Of a DNA stretch of 64,000 nt, positions 43,660 through 52,140 are shown in pieces. This DNA is from VKMB-3413 sp041027365 (lineage in GTDB: Bacteria; Pseudomonadota; Alphaproteobacteria; Rhizobiales; Rhizobiaceae): NCBI RefSeq assembly GCF_041027365.1, contig NZ_JBFTEH010000006.1, positions 1 to 64,000 of the forward strand. Direction: 5' to 3'. Position numbers and translations under genes: made by a program. The notes beneath the pieces are model-generated. The model ran no database searches. It was not told the origin of the DNA and saw nothing but the letters and a program-made list of their open reading frames with translations. Position 1 is the stretch's first letter, and every line of letters starts with the position of its first letter.

Positions 43660-44348
43660 CGAGCCCGGCTTCCATCCGCACAGTCGGCGGTGCGCAAGAC
43701 GTGCCCGCACTGGAGCGAGAGCTCTCTTCAATCGCACCGCCACATGTTCTGGTCGGCTGCAAGCGCATCGAGGCCGGCGACGAGGCACTGCTGCTCGACG
43801 AGGAACGACGCTCGCTCACCGCCCTCGTCCCGATCCGACGCCGCGCCAGCGGCGCGGCGCGGTCGGTGGCGCGCCGCCTGCTCGCGCAGACAGGCCTGCC
43901 GGGTTCCGCAATCCTGCGCTCCGCCAGCGGGGCACCGGTCTGGCCGGAAGGCAGGGCCGGCTCCATGGCGCATGACGACGAGCTTGCCGTGGCCGCCGTC
44001 GCAAGGACGAGCGACGTCATGTCTCTCGGGATCGATATCGAAGCAGCAACACCACTGCCAGTGGACCTCTGGGAACTGGTGGCGCCGGCCTGCGGCCTCT
44101 GGGCTCGGCCGAACCCAGGGCTGGCAGCCAAGATCCAATTCTGCGTCAAGGAAGCAGTTTACAAGTCCGTGTTCCCGCTTGATGGCCGCATCCTCGACTT
44201 TGCGGATATCGACGTCGACCTCGAAGGTGGCTTGGCCAGCACCAGCTCCGGCCACGCGGTTCATTTCAGGTGCCGCGTGGGAGACCGCGTGACCGCTATC
44301 GCGTGTGTACTGGAACCGACAACAAACCAGGGATCATCGTCCGGATGA
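43656..44348 (+). CDS. 4'-phosphopantetheinyl transferase, EntD/Sfp type
   Basis: A 230-residue enzyme that loads the phosphopantetheine arm onto the carrier Ser of the synthetase. The GTG start overlaps the GNAT stop (GTGA). Motifs are in order: RRLLAQTGLPGSAI, APVWPEGRAGSMAHDDELAVAAVA (substrate-binding loop), the Mg-binding SLGIDIEAA (Asp/Glu, near residue 128), and FCVKEAVYKSVFPLDG with the catalytic Glu-Lys pair. The layout matches EntD-type enzymes. A private transferase in the operon makes the system independent of host factors, useful if it moves between strains. It ends the operon. Confidence 0.9.
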   Translation: MTSPASIRTVGGAQDVPALERELSSIAPPHVLVGCKRIEAGDEALLLDEERRSLTALVPIRRRASGAARSVARRLLAQTGLPGSAILRSASGAPVWPEGRAGSMAHDDELAVAAVARTSDVMSLGIDIEAATPLPVDLWELVAPACGLWARPNPGLAAKIQFCVKEAVYKSVFPLDGRILDFADIDVDLEGGLASTSSGHAVHFRCRVGDRVTAIACVLEPTTNQGSSSG

Positions 44349-44769
44349 CTACCCGCTACGCCACCGAGTCCACGAGGTAAGTTCATTGCCTGGCCAACAG
44401 ACACTGTTCGATCTTCGAAGACGTGTCACGCAACGCGACGCTGCGCTACTGTGCATTCGGCTCCATCCTGAAGAATGCCACCGATGAGGAAATTGCCACG
44501 ATCGGAGACGAGTTGCGCGACGCATGCGCGGCGATCGTCAAGATGCCGCTTCCGCCCATCAGGGCCGCACGACGGCACTCGTTAGCCTCGCGCTTCTGTT
44601 CCAGAACACGTGGGAAGACGACAATCCCATCATCAACGATGAAATCGCGGGGCCTTCGCCGAATAAAGCGCGACGCGTAGCTTGCGTCGCGCGTCTGCGA
44701 CGCAGCGCAATGCTTCGCCGACCCGTTGCGACTCACAAATCTAAATCTTCGAAACACCTGGCTGAAATT
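44349..44769. other. Stretch without a supported gene between synthetase operon and ISL3 relic
   Basis: 421 bases. One plus-strand frame holds a helical segment (NATDEEIATIGDELRDACAA, from about 44430) that may be a gene remnant, but it has no recognisable family and fades after 30 codons. The missing 5' third of the ISL3 transposase is not found here. Confidence 0.5.
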
Positions 44770-46020
44770 CAAGGTGCAGGTCGGATGGAGTGCATCGTCC
44801 ATCAGCTCGGGCTGGCGCTCGGCGGTCGTCCGGCCGCCAGCTTCGCCGAGCGACTGATGATGCCGGTCAGCAACGACACGCTGCTCCGGGTCGTCCAGCG
44901 TCGGGCGCGACAGCGGAACGATAGCTTGACGGCGTGGGCATTGATGACTTCGCGTTCCGCCGGAACCACTGTTATGGCTCTATCGTCTGCGATCTCGAGC
45001 GGCGGCAGATCGTCAAGCTTCTGCCGGACCGGGAGATTGCCACCGTTGCGGCATGGCTGGCTGATCACCGGGAGGTCCGGATTGTCTCTCGCGACCGCGG
45101 TGGCGGCTATGGCGAGGCAGCGGCGGTCACGTTGCCGGAAGTGGCGCAGGTCGCACACCGGTGGCACCTGATGAAGAACGCCAGCGCGGCATTCCTTTTT
45201 TGCGGTGAGGAAGTCGATGAGGCCGATCCGCGCCTCTCTCGGAGCGACAACGATCGACCCGAAGCTCCTGACTTCCGCGGAGCGGATCCAGTACGAAGGC
45301 TATCTGCGGCGGGAGGAGATGAATGGGATCGTCGCGAGCCTTGCGGCCAATGGCCTCGCGATCAAGGAGATCGTTCGGCGAACAGGTCGGAGCCGCAAAC
45401 TGGTTCGCCGGATTGTCCGCGGCGAACGCACCGATGTATTCCGGACGCGACAGGGGGCTCTCGACCCGCACCTTCCCTATCTCGAGGCCCAGTGGGATGC
45501 AGGCTGCCGGAACGGCGCCGAACTCTGGCGTCGTCTTCGCGCTCAAGACTTCCACGGCTCGCTGCGTGTCGTCGGGGAATGGGCCACCCGGCGCAGACGA
45601 GCGGAACAAGTCTCGGGATGGGCGCTTCGCCGAATTCCGTCTGCGAGGACCATAGCCCGTCTGATGACGCTGAAGCGCGATCATCTGACGAAGGCGGAGA
45701 CCGTCATGGTTGCCGCGATCGAAGCCGGCGTGCCCGCCCTGGCCGAGGCGAGAGCGCTGATCGACCGCTTCCACGTCATGATCCGCAGCCGGTCAGTCGG
45801 TCATCTTTCCCCTTGGATATGCGACGCCGAGGCAAGCCTCTTGGCCTCCTTCGCTCGTGATATCCGCAGGGACGCATCCGCGGTTCAGGGTGCGATCACT
45901 GAGCCGTGGTCGAACGGCCAGACCGAAGGCCAGGTGAACAAGCTCAAGCTCGTGAAGCGGCAGATGTACGGCCGGGCGAAGCTTGATCTCCTCGAAGCGC
46001 GCTTGCTCGGCGCCGCTTGA
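44770..46020 (+). pseudogene. ISL3-family transposase, 5'-truncated and frameshifted twice
   Basis: Three frame segments in order make one ISL3 (Tn3-like DDE) transposase. Segment 1 (about 44785-44910): HQLGLALGGRPAASFAERLM. Segment 2 (about 44930-45200): GIDDFAFRRNHCYGSIVCDL, IVSRDRGGGYGEAAA, HRWHLMKNASAAF, with two catalytic Asp. Segment 3 (45205-46020): ending in EPWSNGQTEGQVNKLKLVKR with the catalytic Glu. Segments 2 and 3 are split at a run of six T at 45196-45201; removing one T restores the frame. The zinc-finger N terminus is missing. The right inverted end should be near 46025-46040, where it cuts a small gene. Confidence 0.85.
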
Positions 46021-46038
46021 TCGTCATCGGGAGTGCGT

Positions 46039-46138
46039 CAGCCCCCTTATTCCACGCCGGTTCACACGCAATCGCCTCGGTCCAGTCTGCGTCCGCAAAC
46101 TCGATTCCGACTTTCTTATCAGCCTTCCGCTTGGCCAT
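46039..46138 (-). pseudogene. Small gene cut by the ISL3 element
   Basis: ATG at 46138 has a very good ribosome site (GGGGAGG, 5 nt spacing) and reads MAKRKADKKVGIEFADADW, then TEAIACEPAWNKGA. It then runs into the end of the ISL3 element with no further similarity of style. It overlaps the preceding gene's end by 20 nt, so the two were probably co-translated. The family is unknown and the original length cannot be told. Confidence 0.55.
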
Positions 46139-46811
46139 CACTGCCTCCCCCGTCGATGTCCCGCAACCGTTGCGCCACCTTCTCCCGGATCGACGGGATA
46201 GAGGCGCCAAAAGGTGTCGCAGCGTATTCAGCGTGCTCGTAGCGGATCTCCTTCAGCGCCGACCCGCTTCGGTTCACGGCGACGACGAGCGCGAGGTCGG
46301 TTTGGCGGGAATACCACTCGAGGACGGGCTGCTCCCTGACCGCCTCCTCCAGGAACGTCTCCGCGGACGGTCCCAGCAGGAACTCGAACTGCGGGCCCGA
46401 CAAGCGTTCGCGCCGCATCGGCGTCACCAGGCGCCGCGCGCTAAGGATACCGAGCGAGGTCCGGAGGTCATCGTAGGCTCCGCGCCTCCATCTGATCATC
46501 CAGACGGTCCGGACGGACGGTTTGTCCTCGTCGAAGATGCGTCGGACCGCGACGAGCAGGGACTGGTCGCCCGTCTCGGCGTAGACGTCGAGGAGTTCGT
46601 CGGCGAGGTAGTCCGGTTAACGGAGCCAAAAGTCGATCGCCAGCGCTCGCTTTTCGCCGATGAACACCCGGTCCCAGTCTTCGCTACGCACGTCCTCGGG
46701 CAAGGATTCGCTGCCGCGGACGAGAATGAACAAAAGGCGTCGGGCGTCGCGGAACGCGTGGCCTGGCTCGGGCGGGATGGCGGCGGCCTCGCCCTGAGTT
46801 GGCGTTGGCAT
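46119..46811 (-). pseudogene. Unknown protein gene interrupted by an in-frame stop
   Basis: From ATG 46811 (GGAGGA about 9 nt upstream) one frame runs to 46119, about 230 codons. A single TAA at 46617-46619 lies between DFWLR and PDYLADELLDVYAETGDQSL. Both parts have normal protein composition: the first has LFILVRGSESLPEDVRSEDW, the second TVWMIRWRRGAYDDLRTSLG, FEFLLGPSAETFLEEAV and PSIREKVAQRLRDIDGGGS. I do not recognise the family. The stop could be a recent nonsense mutation or, less likely, a read-through site. It lies between the ISL3 relic and the 3' end of tRNA-Gly, typical of decaying island cargo. Confidence 0.6.
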
Positions 46812-46992
46812 GCTCTTGCGTCCTCCGGGAAGAGGTGATCGGAGGTTGAGCGAGGGCGGAAGCGCCGTCAATCGGCGAAGAGCCTTTTCAATGGGTCTGG
46901 CCGTGATGCGGAGCCAGTGGACAAACCGTGAAGCCGCCGCAGAGTCTCAAAACCTGTCGTTTAGTCTCAGAGGGTCTGTCGTCAGCCAGCGC

Positions 46993-47067
46993 TGGAGCGG
47001 GCGATGGGGATCGAACCCACGACATCAAGCTTGGGAAGCTTGCGTTCTACCACTGAACTACGCCCGC
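46993..47067 (-). tRNA. tRNA-Gly (anticodon CCC)
   Basis: The minus strand folds as a standard cloverleaf. The acceptor stem is GCGGGCG/CGCCCGC, the D-arm GTTC-AGTGGTA-GAAC, the anticodon arm CAAGC-TTCCCAA-GCTTG with CCC at positions 34-36, and the T-arm GTGGG-TTCGATC-CCCAT with one G-T pair. The discriminator is T and CCA is encoded. The 3' end faces the decayed genes at 46.1-46.8 kb, so this tRNA may have been the entry site of the accessory region. Confidence 0.96.
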
Positions 47068-47174
47068 AGCGCGTCGGACCATGCCGGGACGCCGGTCCGG
47101 CGTCAAGCGGATTCCGTGGCGATTTCGCCGCGCCCACGGCGGCGGAAGCCATTGCCGGGCCGGCCAGCGGGTCG

Positions 47175-48116
47175 TCAGGCGATTTCCGCCGATAGGGCGG
47201 CCTGTCCTGGGTGGGAAGCGTCCCGCCCGCAGCGACCGGCGTCGCGGATCAGTTCGGCCAGCGCCTCGTAGTCGCGGCGGCGCGCGGTCGAGGGGCGGAA
47301 GGCGAGCGCGACCGTGCGGTGGGGCGCGGGCGGGGCGAAGGGCAGGATGGCAATGCCGCCGCCGCGGGTTTCGTCGGCCACCGCCATCTCGGGGATCAGC
47401 GTCGAGCCGAGGCCGCCCGCCACCATGCGCAGGATCGTCGTCAGGCTGGTCGCGCCGAGGGCAGACAGTTCGCCGGCATCGGCGATGCGGCAGATCTCCA
47501 TCGCCTGCGCCCTCAGGCAATGCCCCTCCTCCAGCAGAATCAGCCGCTCCCGGCGTAGCGCGTCGAGCGGCACCGGCGCGGACAGCCGCCCCGCCTCCGC
47601 CGCGGGAACCGCCAGATAGAACCGGTCGTCGAACAGCGCAATCGTCTCCAGACCCGAGACGTCGAGGGGCAGCGCCGCGACCGCGCAGTCGATCTCGCCG
47701 GAGAGGAGATCGTCCGCCAGCCGCTCCGTCAGACTCTCGCGCACCTCGACCTCGAGGCCCGGATGGTCCCGCGCAAGCGCGGCCAGCAGCTTCGGCAGGA
47801 GATAGGGCGCGACGGAGGCGATGATGCCGAGCCTGAGCTTGCGGTCCAGCAGCCGGTCGCCGGCGCTGGCGAGGCTTTCCAAGTCGGCGACCTCCGCGAG
47901 GATCCGCTGCACCCGCCCGCCGATCAGGTGGCCGTCGCTGGTCAGCGACACGCCGCTCGCCGCGCGCTGGAACAGCGGACCGCCGAAGAACTCCTCCATC
48001 TGCTGGATCTGCGCCGACAAGGCCGGCTGGCTGATGTTGAGGCGCTTGGCGGCGCGGCCGAAATGCAGCGTCTCGCTGAGCGCCTGGAAGTAGCGGAGCT
48101 GTCTGAGGGTGACCAT
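47175..48116 (-). CDS. oxyR: Hydrogen-peroxide regulator OxyR (LysR family)
   Basis: A 313-residue LysR-type regulator. The N-terminal helix-turn-helix reads LRQLRYFQALSETLHFGRAAKRLNIS. The effector domain has the OxyR redox pair in EEGHCLRAQAMEIC (near residue 200), with the two Cys nine residues apart as in E. coli C199/C208, and the preceding His. It faces the catalase gene across 111 bp holding an OxyR-type site. Peroxide forms the disulfide and turns on katA, and OxyR usually limits its own synthesis. The first 60 residues are typical of the family and the start is clear. Confidence 0.93.
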   Translation of the reverse strand: MVTLRQLRYFQALSETLHFGRAAKRLNISQPALSAQIQQMEEFFGGPLFQRAASGVSLTSDGHLIGGRVQRILAEVADLESLASAGDRLLDRKLRLGIIASVAPYLLPKLLAALARDHPGLEVEVRESLTERLADDLLSGEIDCAVAALPLDVSGLETIALFDDRFYLAVPAAEAGRLSAPVPLDALRRERLILLEEGHCLRAQAMEICRIADAGELSALGATSLTTILRMVAGGLGSTLIPEMAVADETRGGGIAILPFAPPAPHRTVALAFRPSTARRRDYEALAELIRDAGRCGRDASHPGQAALSAEIA

Positions 48117-48121
48117 GGCCG

Positions 48122-48158
48122 ATAGGATAATCCGATTGGCAGGCGATGGAAATACGAT
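48122..48158. promoter_or_regulatory. OxyR binding site between oxyR and katA
   Basis: ATAG-N7-CGAT-N7-CGAT-N7-CGAT fits the OxyR pattern of four ATAG/CTAT-like elements with an 11-bp period. It starts 6 bp upstream of the oxyR start codon and ends 69 bp before katA. Confidence 0.7.
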
Positions 48159-48227
48159 TGGAGATTATCGGCACGATCCGTATCATCCGCGCCTGGAACA
48201 GTTCCAAACGCGAAGGGAGGCCTTCAG

Positions 48228-49730
48228 ATGGCTGATCGCCCGAGATTGACGACGACGTCCGGCGCGCCGGTGTCGAGCAACCAGAACTCCAAGACGGTCG
48301 GGCCGAACGGTCCGGTGCTGCTCGATGACTACCAGCTGATCGAGAAGCTGGCGCACCAGAACCGCGAGCGGGTTCCCGAGCGCGTCGTCCACGCCAAGGG
48401 CTGGGGCGCCTACGGCACGCTGACGGTGACCGAGGACGTCTCGAAATACACCCGCGCCAAGGTGCTGCAGAAGGGCACCAAGACCGACATGCTGGCCCGC
48501 TTCTCGACCGTCGCCGGCGAGCAGGGCGCGGCCGACGCCGAGCGCGACGTGCGCGGCTTCGCGCTGAAGTTCTACACCGAGGAGGGCAACTGGGACCTCG
48601 TCGGCAACAACACGCCGGTGTTCTTCGTCGCCGACCCCTACAAGTTCCCCGACTTCATCCACACGCAGAAGCGCCATCCGCGCACCAACCTGCGCTCGGC
48701 GACGGCGATGTGGGACTTCTGGTCGCTCTGCCCGGAATCGCTGCACCAGGTGACGATCCTGATGTCCGACCGCGGCATCCCGACCGACCCCAGCCGGATG
48801 AACGGCTACGGCTCGCACACCTTCTCGCTCTGGAACGACAAGGGCGAGCGCTTCTGGGTGAAGTTCCACTTCAAGACCCAGCAGGGCCACGCCCACTTCG
48901 TCAACGAAGAGGCCGAGAAGGTCATCGCCAAGTCGCGCGAGAGCTACCAGGAAGCCCTCTACGGCATGATCGAGGAAGGCCGCTTCCCGAAGTGGACCAT
49001 GTACATCCAGGTCATGCCGGAAGACGAAGCGGAAGAGTTCGAGAAGAAGACCGGCTGGTCCGCCTTCGACCTCACCAAGGTCTGGCCGCACGGCATGTAT
49101 CCGCTGATCAAGGTCGGCGAGATGGAGCTGAACAAGAACCCGGAGAACTATTTCTCCGACATCGAGCAGTCGGCCTTCAACCCGTCGAACGTCGTGCCGG
49201 GCATCGGCTTCTCGCCGGACAAGATGCTGCAGGGCCGCCTGTTCTCCTATCCGGACGCGCATCGCTACCGCATCGGCACGCATTACGACGCGCTGCCGGT
49301 CAACAAGCCGAAGAGCCCGGTGAACCACTATCACCGCGACGGCGAGATGCCGTTCGGCCTGCGCACGAACCCCGACGCCTATTACGAGCCGAACTCGTTC
49401 AACGGCCCGGTCGAGGATCCGTCCGTCGAGGAGCCGCCGCACAACTATTCCGGCCAGGTCGGCCGCTACGAGTTCCGCGGCAAGGCCGATCACTACTCGC
49501 AGCCGCGGGCGCTCTTCGAGATGTTCGACGCCGGCCAGCGCGAACGCCTGTGCAGCAACATCGCCGGAGCGATGCAGGGCGTGCCGCAGTTCATCGTCGA
49601 CCGGCAGCTGGCGCATTTCGACAAGGTGCATCCGGAATACGGGGCCGGCGTGCGCAAGGCGATCGCCGCGCAGGGCCGCGACGACGCCGAGGCGAGCCTG
49701 TCGACCAGCCACAGCGCCGCCGCGGAGTAA
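48228..49730 (+). CDS. katA: Catalase KatA, small-subunit haem type
   Basis: A 500-residue monofunctional catalase. The distal His motif is RVPERVVHAKGWGAYG (His near residue 54), Asn is in DLVGNNTPVFFVADP, and the proximal Tyr is in GRLFSYPDAHRYRIG (near 340). Length and lack of the C-terminal flavodoxin-like domain place it in the small-subunit clades. NADPH-binding residues (HFK-x-x-QGHAHF region) are present. GGGAGG lies 8 nt upstream of the ATG. It is controlled by the divergent OxyR, and inverted repeats plus a terminator-like hairpin follow. Confidence 0.97.
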   Translation: MADRPRLTTTSGAPVSSNQNSKTVGPNGPVLLDDYQLIEKLAHQNRERVPERVVHAKGWGAYGTLTVTEDVSKYTRAKVLQKGTKTDMLARFSTVAGEQGAADAERDVRGFALKFYTEEGNWDLVGNNTPVFFVADPYKFPDFIHTQKRHPRTNLRSATAMWDFWSLCPESLHQVTILMSDRGIPTDPSRMNGYGSHTFSLWNDKGERFWVKFHFKTQQGHAHFVNEEAEKVIAKSRESYQEALYGMIEEGRFPKWTMYIQVMPEDEAEEFEKKTGWSAFDLTKVWPHGMYPLIKVGEMELNKNPENYFSDIEQSAFNPSNVVPGIGFSPDKMLQGRLFSYPDAHRYRIGTHYDALPVNKPKSPVNHYHRDGEMPFGLRTNPDAYYEPNSFNGPVEDPSVEEPPHNYSGQVGRYEFRGKADHYSQPRALFEMFDAGQRERLCSNIAGAMQGVPQFIVDRQLAHFDKVHPEYGAGVRKAIAAQGRDDAEASLSTSHSAAAE

Positions 49731-49755
49731 GCCGCCACGGCTCATCCGCCCGGCG

Positions 49756-49860
49756 CTAGAGCATTTCCCGTGAAAGCCGGATCGGCTTCACGGCCGGACA
49801 ATGCGAAAAGACAAGACGATAGAGCGTTTCCGGTGCCCCCATGCTCGCCGGAAACGCTCT
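49756..49860. repeat. Rhizobial-type intergenic palindromic repeat
   Basis: TAGAGCATTTCCC at 49756 and TAGAGCGTTTCCGG at 49820 are copies of the 'GAGCrTTTCC' motif scattered through Hyphomicrobiales genomes. The first part contains the hairpin CCGTGAA...TTCACGG (49768-49793). The second is a 13-bp inverted repeat (49821-49833 with 49848-49860). These probably come from a dispersed palindromic element. Confidence 0.65.
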
Positions 49861-49890
49861 AACGAGCCGGGCAGAATCGATCGACCAGGA

Positions 49891-49918
49891 GGGGCCGGGC
49901 TGGCAGCAGCCCGGCCCC
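49891..49918 (+). terminator. GC-rich hairpin, possible katA terminator
   Basis: GGGGCCGGGCTG and CAGCCCGGCCCC form a perfect 12-bp stem with a 4-nt loop, followed by TTCCTGT. The U-tract is short, but the stem is very stable. It separates katA from the toxin-antitoxin pair. Confidence 0.6.
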
Positions 49919-49995
49919 TTCCTGTGCGGTGATGCGTTGTTGAGGTCCGGCGGCGAGCCTATCATCTGGCCGGATGATGCTCCGGAGGCACGGCG

Positions 49996-50286
49996 ATGGG
50001 CAATCAATGGACGCTGCAGGACGCCAAGAACAAGTTCTCGGCCGTCGTCGAGGCTGCCCGAAAGGGCGTGCCCCAGCATGTGACGAAGCACGGGGCCGAC
50101 GCCGTCGTGGTGCTGTCGGCCGAGGAGTACCGGCGGCTTGCGGAACTGGACAAGGACCGGAAGCCGAAGAAGACGCTGCTCGAACATCTGCTCGGTTCTC
50201 CGAGGCTTCCCGGAGGGATGGACGACATCTTCGACGACCGGGACGGCTACCCGTCGGCACTCCGTGAGATCGATCTCGAAGACTGA
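49996..50286 (+). CDS. Type II antitoxin, Phd/YefM family
   Basis: A 96-residue protein. The first 55 residues match the Phd/YefM DNA-binding fold: WTLQDAKNKFSAVVEAARKG, then VTKHGADAVVVLSAEEYRRL. The C-terminal 40 residues are variable and acidic at the end (SALREIDLED), as expected for the part that wraps and blocks the toxin. The stop lies 2 nt before the toxin start. The pair probably represses its own promoter in the 80 bases after the terminator at 49918. Confidence 0.9.
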   Translation: MGNQWTLQDAKNKFSAVVEAARKGVPQHVTKHGADAVVVLSAEEYRRLAELDKDRKPKKTLLEHLLGSPRLPGGMDDIFDDRDGYPSALREIDLED

Positions 50287-50288
50287 TC

Positions 50289-50696
50289 ATGTATCTTCTC
50301 GACACCATGGTCTTGTCGAAAGGTCTCAAACGGCAGCGGCACCCGGACGTCGTGGTCTGGATGGAGCGATCCCGAGACGAGGAGGCGTTCCTCAGCGTGA
50401 GAAGCCTCGGCGAGATCGAGCGCGGGATCTGCAAGATCGCGAACCGCGATCCCGATCGTTCGGAACGCTATCGGTCATGGCTGCAGGACACCGTGCAAGC
50501 GTATGCCGACCGCGTCCTTCCCGTTACGGAGCATGTCGCCAGACGCTGGGGACGGCTCAGCCATGATCTCGGTAATGCGAACCCGGATCTCTTCATCGCC
50601 GCGACGGCACTCGTACACGATCTGACCGTCGTCACCCGCAACGTCCGGCATTTCGAGCCAACCGGCGTGAAGCTGTTCAATCCGTATAAGAGTTGA
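50289..50696 (+). CDS. Type II toxin, VapC/FitB-like PIN-domain ribonuclease
   Basis: A 135-residue PIN-domain protein. The acidic catalytic residues are at MYLLDTMVLS (Asp 5), LGEIERGI (Glu near 43), and ANPDLFIAATAL (Asp near 100), with the final TVVTRNVRHFE strand. The usual DTNVLSE is DTMVLSK here, so Asn 7 is Met and Glu 11 is Lys. The Asn-to-Met change next to the active site may lower activity. PIN toxins cut tRNA or rRNA in growing cells. The Phd-type antitoxin is encoded 2 nt upstream. Confidence 0.9.
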   Translation: MYLLDTMVLSKGLKRQRHPDVVVWMERSRDEEAFLSVRSLGEIERGICKIANRDPDRSERYRSWLQDTVQAYADRVLPVTEHVARRWGRLSHDLGNANPDLFIAATALVHDLTVVTRNVRHFEPTGVKLFNPYKS

Positions 50697-50835
50697 CCGT
50701 CCGGAGCCGTACGGCTTGACGGATGCGCGGCGATACTGTGCAAGCCGACGCTTCAGGCCCGCTGACGCCATGCCCCTTCGGGCTCGCGCGATCCGGCAGG
50801 CGCGGCCGCACAACGACAGTATCAAGGACGACCCC

Positions 50836-52140
50836 ATGCGCCTCGGCGGCCGCATCTCTGCAGCGATCGACATCCTCTCCGACATGGCGGCGCGGCATCG
50901 CCCCGTCGCCGACGCGCTGAAGGACTGGGGCCTGTCGCACCGCTTCGCCGGCTCGGGCGACCGCGCGGCGATCGGCAACATCGTCTACGACGCGCTGCGC
51001 AGGAAACGTTCCTTCGCCTGGCGCATGGAAGACGAGACGCCGGCCACCCTCGCCTTCGCCGCCGTGATGGAGGGGGCCGGCCTCGATCCGGCGGATCTGA
51101 CCAAGGCGCTGGCGGGCGACCGCTTCGCGCCGGAGCTTCCCTCCGCCGACGCCTTCGCCGCCTGGCGCACGCGCGACCTCGCCACGGCGCCGGATCCCGT
51201 GCGCGCCGACCTTCCGGACTGGCTGGTGCAGCCGATCGCGCGCGCTCTCGGCGACGGCTGGGCGGAGGAGGCTGCGGCGCTCGCCGAGCGTCCGCCCCTC
51301 GACATCCGCGCGAACACGCTGAAGAGCGACCGCGAGAAGGTCCTGAAGGCGCTGGCGCCGCTCGGCGCCGCCACCGGCGGGATCGCCCCGGATGCCGTGC
51401 GCATTGCGCCGGTCGCCGGCGACGGGCGGCATCCGAACGTCCAGGTGGAGGCGGGCTTCCAGAAGGGCTGGTTCGAGATCCAGGACGAGGGTTCGCAGGT
51501 CGCCGCCCGCCTCAGCGGGGCGCAGCCCGGCGAGCAGGTGCTGGACCTGTGCGCCGGCGGCGGCGGGAAGACGCTGGCGCTCGCCGCGATGATAGAGAAC
51601 ACCGGTCAGATCCACGCGACGGATTCGGACCGCCAGCGCCTCGCCCCGATCCACGAGCGCCTGTCCCGCGCCGGCGTGCGCAACGTGCAGGTCCACGATC
51701 CGCGCGACGACGTCGCCGACCTTCACGCCCGGATGGATCTCGTCCTCGTCGACGCCCCCTGCACCGGCACCGGCACCTGGCGCCGGCGTCCGGACGCCAA
51801 GTGGCGGCTGTCGGAGGCGGCGCTGCAGAAGCGGATCGCCGAGCAGGACGCGGTCCTCGACCAGGCCGCCCGCTTCGTGAAGCCCGGCGGCCGGCTCGCC
51901 TATATCACCTGCTCGCTGCTCGCCGAGGAGAACGGCGACCGGATCGCGGCCTTCCTCGCGCGCGAGAGCGGGCGCGGCTTCGTCGTCGCCGATGGCGAAG
52001 TCTGCTGGCAGGGCGCCCTCCCAGCCGTCCCGGACCGCCACCGTCTCGTGCCGATCGCCGGCGGAGCCGGCGTGATGCTGACGCCGCGGCTCTCCGGCAC
52101 CGACGGCTTCTTCTTCGCGATGCTGCAGCGGACGGCATGA
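50836..52140 (+). CDS. RsmB/NOP2-type RNA (cytosine-5) methyltransferase
   Basis: A 434-residue enzyme. Residues 1-130 form an NusB-like/helical RNA-binding part. The Rossmann catalytic domain follows, with VLDLCAGGGGKTLALAAM (SAM binding, near residue 240), VLVDAPCTGTGTWRRRPD (the Pro-Cys motif that releases the product) and AYITCSLLAEEN (the nucleophile Cys in TCS). These two cysteines are the hallmark of m5C RNA methyltransferases. RsmB modifies 16S rRNA C967, but this subgroup in alphaproteobacteria may have a different rRNA target. The ATG at 50836 gives a normal family start. The stop overlaps the tspO-like start by 4 nt. Confidence 0.92.
   Translation: MRLGGRISAAIDILSDMAARHRPVADALKDWGLSHRFAGSGDRAAIGNIVYDALRRKRSFAWRMEDETPATLAFAAVMEGAGLDPADLTKALAGDRFAPELPSADAFAAWRTRDLATAPDPVRADLPDWLVQPIARALGDGWAEEAAALAERPPLDIRANTLKSDREKVLKALAPLGAATGGIAPDAVRIAPVAGDGRHPNVQVEAGFQKGWFEIQDEGSQVAARLSGAQPGEQVLDLCAGGGGKTLALAAMIENTGQIHATDSDRQRLAPIHERLSRAGVRNVQVHDPRDDVADLHARMDLVLVDAPCTGTGTWRRRPDAKWRLSEAALQKRIAEQDAVLDQAARFVKPGGRLAYITCSLLAEENGDRIAAFLARESGRGFVVADGEVCWQGALPAVPDRHRLVPIAGGAGVMLTPRLSGTDGFFFAMLQRTA

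Noticed and set aside
46017..46838. Long plus-strand frame across 46.0-46.8 kb
   Set aside because: The minus strand has the better ribosome sites and protein-like composition despite its single stop; the plus frame is its shadow.
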